Shown one piece after another: positions 61,364 to 64,000 of a DNA stretch of 64,000 nt. The notes beneath the pieces were generated by a model. It ran no database searches. It was given only the letters and a program-made list of their open reading frames with translations, and was not told the DNA's origin. The stretch comes from Betaproteobacteria bacterium (GTDB lineage Bacteria > Pseudomonadota > Gammaproteobacteria > Burkholderiales > SG8-41): positions 1-64,000 of the forward strand of contig JAOTVX010000007.1 of NCBI GenBank assembly GCA_029863175.1, read 5' to 3'. A program made the position numbers and the translations under genes. Within the stretch, counting starts at the first letter, position 1; each line of letters starts with the position of its first letter.

Positions 61364-63094
61364 TCAAGCATTGAGGCGCGCCAGCAGCGCGTTGAGCTTC
61401 TCGGGGTCCGACGTGCGCAGCATCCTGGTCGCGAGCGGCTTCAGCTGCGCGAGGTTGGACTTGAGGATCACCTGTTTTACGTCCAGCAGGTGGGCAGAGT
61501 GCATCGAAAACTGGCGCAGCCCGAATGCGAGCAGCATTCGCGTGAGGCTGACATCGCCTGCCATCTCGCCACAGAGCGCCACCGGGATCTTGGCCTTGTT
61601 GGCGGTCCGAATGATGCCGAAGATGAGCCCGAGCACCGCCGGGTGCAGCGGATCGTAGAGATGCGCGACCGCGTCGTCAGTGCGGTCGATCGCGAGCGTG
61701 TACTGTATGAGGTCATTGGTGCCGATCGATAGGAAGTCCAGCTTGCGCGTGAAGAGCTGAAGCGCGAGGGCTGCCGCCGGCACCTCGATCATGCCGCCCA
61801 CCTGGATTCCCCGGTCGTAGGAGATGCCCTGCTCGTCAAGGCTCTGCTTGGCCTGTTCGATAAGAGCCAGCGCCTGGTCCACTTCGCTCGCCGCGGCTAG
61901 CATCGGAATGAGGATGTTGATCTTGCCGTAATGCGATGCCCGCAAGAGGGCGCGTAGCTGGATCAGGAAGCGCTTTGGCTCAATCAGGCACAGGCGGATC
62001 GCGCGCAATCCGAGCGCTGGGTTGGGTGTATGCCGCTGCAGCTCGTCGCTGGGCGTATCGGCTCCCAGGTCATAGGTGCGGATCGTGACCGGCATGCCCT
62101 CCATGTCCACGGTGGCCTTACGGTAGGCCTCGAACTGCTCGTCCTCGTCCGGAAGACCCCGACGGTTGAGGAACAGGAACTCGCTGCGGAAAAGACCGAT
62201 GCCGGTGGCGCCGTTCTCCCTGGCCTCGGCGACGTCGTCGGGCAGCTCGATGTTGGCCTGCAGCTCGACCGTCACGCCGTCGAGCGTGACCGCGCGCGTG
62301 TCCTTCAGCCGTTTGAGCTTCTGACGCTCGCGGCCGAACTCGTGCTGGCGCAGCTGGTACTCGGAGAGAACCTGCTCGTCGGGATCGACGATGACGACAC
62401 CCTGGATGCCATCCACGATTACCAGCTCGTTCTCATGGATCAACCGTCGGGCACTGTGCAGCCCCACGATCGAGGGAATGGCCAGGCTGCGCGCCACGAC
62501 CGCGGTATGCGAGGTCGTGCCGCCGAGGTCGGTAATGAAGCTTGCGAACTGGTGCTGCTTGAACTGCACGACGTCCGCGGGTGAAAGATCGCGCGCGACC
62601 AGGATGAAATTCTGCTCGGGATCAGCCTTGAGCGGCGGCGGAACATAGCCCGGCTGCCCGGAAAGTGCCTTCATCATGCGCTCGACCACCTGGGTCACGT
62701 CGCTCTTCCGATCGCGCAGATAGTCGTCTTCGATCTGGTCGAACTGGGCCAGCAGGGCGTCCATCTGGACCCGGAGCGCCCATTCTGCGTTGCACTGCTC
62801 CGTTTCGATGATTCGGCGCGGGACGACCGACAACATCGAGTCGCCGAGGATCATCAAATGCAAATCGATGAAGGCCGCGAGCTCGGCCGGCGCGGTGGCG
62901 GGGAGGGTGGCGCGCACGCTCTCGAGCTCCGCGCGCACGGTGCGCACGGCGACTTCGAAGCGTGCAGATTCCGCGGCCACCTGACCCTGCGGCACGATGT
63001 AGTGCGCGACTTCGAGCTTGGCATGCGAGAAGAGATGCGCATGTCCAATAGCGATACCACCGGAGACACCAGTGCCGTGAATGGAGAAGCTCAT
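61364..63094 (-). CDS. ptsI: Phosphoenolpyruvate-protein phosphotransferase (enzyme I)
   Basis: Transfers phosphate from PEP to HPr. Active-site histidine is H196 in DLGGTTSHTAVVARS; the PEP-binding barrel has GIGLFRSEFLF, GGMIEVPAAAL, LSIGTNDLIQYTLAIDRTD and CGEMAGD. 576 aa. No sugar-specific EIIBC is in the window, so with HPr and a mannose-type EIIA it probably works in regulation rather than sugar uptake. Confidence 0.95.
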   Translation of the reverse strand: MSFSIHGTGVSGGIAIGHAHLFSHAKLEVAHYIVPQGQVAAESARFEVAVRTVRAELESVRATLPATAPAELAAFIDLHLMILGDSMLSVVPRRIIETEQCNAEWALRVQMDALLAQFDQIEDDYLRDRKSDVTQVVERMMKALSGQPGYVPPPLKADPEQNFILVARDLSPADVVQFKQHQFASFITDLGGTTSHTAVVARSLAIPSIVGLHSARRLIHENELVIVDGIQGVVIVDPDEQVLSEYQLRQHEFGRERQKLKRLKDTRAVTLDGVTVELQANIELPDDVAEARENGATGIGLFRSEFLFLNRRGLPDEDEQFEAYRKATVDMEGMPVTIRTYDLGADTPSDELQRHTPNPALGLRAIRLCLIEPKRFLIQLRALLRASHYGKINILIPMLAAASEVDQALALIEQAKQSLDEQGISYDRGIQVGGMIEVPAAALALQLFTRKLDFLSIGTNDLIQYTLAIDRTDDAVAHLYDPLHPAVLGLIFGIIRTANKAKIPVALCGEMAGDVSLTRMLLAFGLRQFSMHSAHLLDVKQVILKSNLAQLKPLATRMLRTSDPEKLNALLARLNA

Positions 63095-63188
63095 AAAAAC
63101 AGGGCCCGCGGATCAGGGACTAAGGCTTGAGCGTAACACTAGGTCAGCCAGACGCAATAAGCTCCAGCCGAGCGAGGGGCCCTGATTT

Positions 63189-63458
63189 TTATTCGTCTTC
63201 CTCGAACCGGCTGGCAATGAGGGCGGTGACGGCCGCCATTGCGGCTTCTTCGTCCGGACCGTCGGCTTCCAGGACCACGGACGAACCCTTCGCCGCTGCC
63301 AGCATCATGACCCCCATGATGCTCTTGGCGTTGACGCGGCGGCCGTTGCGGCTGAGCCACACGCCGCTCTCGAACTGCCCGGCGACCTGCGTCAGCTTGG
63401 CCGAGGCCCGGGCGTGCAATCCGAGTTTGTTGGTGATCTCAACTTCCCGTCGCAGCAT
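63189..63458 (-). CDS. ptsH: Phosphocarrier protein HPr
   Basis: 89-aa phosphocarrier with the EI-phosphorylated His15 (KLGLHARA) and the regulatory Ser46 (NAKSIMGVM), a possible HPr-kinase target. Start overlaps the EIIA gene by 20 bp; ptsI follows 94 bp downstream. Confidence 0.95.
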   Translation of the reverse strand: MLRREVEITNKLGLHARASAKLTQVAGQFESGVWLSRNGRRVNAKSIMGVMMLAAAKGSSVVLEADGPDEEAAMAAVTALIASRFEEDE

Positions 63459-63858
63459 GATGGACGACGAGGTTGGGAATACGCACCACGCCGTCGCAAC
63501 CGCCGCTGACGGCTTTCACGACGGCGGTCTGCAAGGGCTTATCGCGGTACGTCAGCACACGGATCAGCATCGGGAGATTCACCCCGGCCACGCCCTCGAC
63601 ACGGCCGGGAATGAGGAGCTTGGCGGCGATGTTGGCCGGCGAACCGCCAAAAATGTCGGAGAGGATCAGCACGCCGTCGCCGTCGTCGAGATCCTCGACG
63701 AGGGCCTGGGCTTGCGGAAGCAGCCTGAACGGGTCGTCCTGGGCGGTAATGCCGAGCTGCTTGACCTGCGGCGGGCGCTTGTTAAGCACATGGCTCGCAC
63801 AATGGATCAGGCTCTCGCCCAACGTCCCGTGGCTTATAATCAAAATCCCAATCATCAA
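63439..63858 (-). CDS. PTS EIIA component, mannose family
   Basis: 139-aa EIIA-Man-like protein; the phosphorylatable histidine is H10 in GILIISHGTLGESL, followed by VLILSDIFGGSPANIAAKLL. Found without EIIB/C/D partners beside gshB, ptsH and ptsI, an arrangement I know from betaproteobacteria with a regulatory PTS. Confidence 0.92.
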   Translation of the reverse strand: MMIGILIISHGTLGESLIHCASHVLNKRPPQVKQLGITAQDDPFRLLPQAQALVEDLDDGDGVLILSDIFGGSPANIAAKLLIPGRVEGVAGVNLPMLIRVLTYRDKPLQTAVVKAVSGGCDGVVRIPNLVVHHAATGS

Positions 63859-63932
63859 AAGACCTTACTGCAAACCGGGTATTTTAGCCTACTCTATTGC
63901 GCTGCACAATGCAGCAGCGCCCCCTCGACGGG

Positions 63933-64000
63933 TCAGCGGGCCAAGGCGGTCTCGAGCGCGTCCAGCATCGCACCGGCGACGTTAAAGCCTGTTTGTTCAG
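63933..64000 (-). CDS. gshB: Glutathione synthetase, 3' end only
   Basis: The minus-strand frame entering from the window edge reads EQTGFNVAGAMLDALETALAR and stops at 63933. This matches the C-terminal helix of GshB, and gshB is the expected neighbour upstream of the EIIA-HPr-EI genes. Only about 22 codons are visible, so the call leans on synteny. Confidence 0.65.
   Translation of the reverse strand, partial: EQTGFNVAGAMLDALETALAR

Overview
The window is a high-GC proteobacterial chromosome segment, most probably from a betaproteobacterium. The clues are local gene orders and RNA elements I associate with that class: gatCAB facing mreBCD-mrdA-rodA-rlpA, metK and ahcY with an SAH riboswitch, dapF-DUF484-xerC, metX-metW, and a regulatory PTS (EIIA-HPr-EI) next to gshB. 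I cannot name the genus. It is packed with housekeeping genes and contains no rRNA, tRNA, transposase, prophage or CRISPR that I can see.

Layout. 1-3.3 kb: polyphosphate/phosphate genes (a PPK2 domain missing its partner half, ppx, phoU). 3.3-11 kb: rpiA, ilvA, a soluble lytic transglycosylase, an NDUFA9-like protein, a CCA-adding enzyme without its HD motif, and a glutathione transferase. 11-23.4 kb: an accessory-looking block with a very large cyclic beta-1,2-glucan synthase (ndvB), two Crp-family regulators, a GlsB/YeaQ membrane protein, REP-type palindromes and gene remnants. 23.4-28.2 kb: alcohol dehydrogenase, dihaem cytochrome c, MidA-type methyltransferase, pteridine reductase, ttcA. 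28.5-34 kb: the methyl cycle, with a class V aminotransferase carrying an N-terminal HTH, metF, ahcY behind two tandem SAH riboswitches, and metK. 34-42.3 kb: a broken lipid A acyltransferase, a GnnA/GnnB-like sugar-nucleotide dehydrogenase/aminotransferase pair, a methyltransferase, a CoA-binding protein, dapF, DUF484, xerC with a duplicated 3' end, rlmI, yidD. 42.4-50 kb: tonB and the rod-shape/elongasome operon. 50-58 kb: gatCAB, a DUF4124 protein, pyrE, exonuclease III, an FNT channel and an AmpG permease. 58-64 kb: an FAH-family hydrolase, metX-metW behind a SAM-II riboswitch, ptsI, ptsH, EIIA and the 3' end of gshB.

The methionine/SAM genes form a coherent theme. metX-metW (homocysteine synthesis) sit under a SAM-sensing element, ahcY (SAH removal) under SAH-sensing elements, and metF and metK are adjacent. 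Several cell-envelope genes also cluster (slt, ndvB, rlpA, mrdA, rodA, mreBCD, ampG, possible GnnA/GnnB).

The most unusual signal is between the genes. About twenty intergenic islands consist of tandem, degenerate 7-base repeats, each island with its own heptamer. Many have a reverse-complement arm a short distance away, so the transcript could fold into a long imperfect hairpin. Some run through stop codons. A separate REP family with a GTCGGACTT core is also present. Four gene remnants in the window keep the start (and usually the end) of a protein with the middle missing. Together these suggest a genome with active repeat-driven intergenic expansion and internal deletion.
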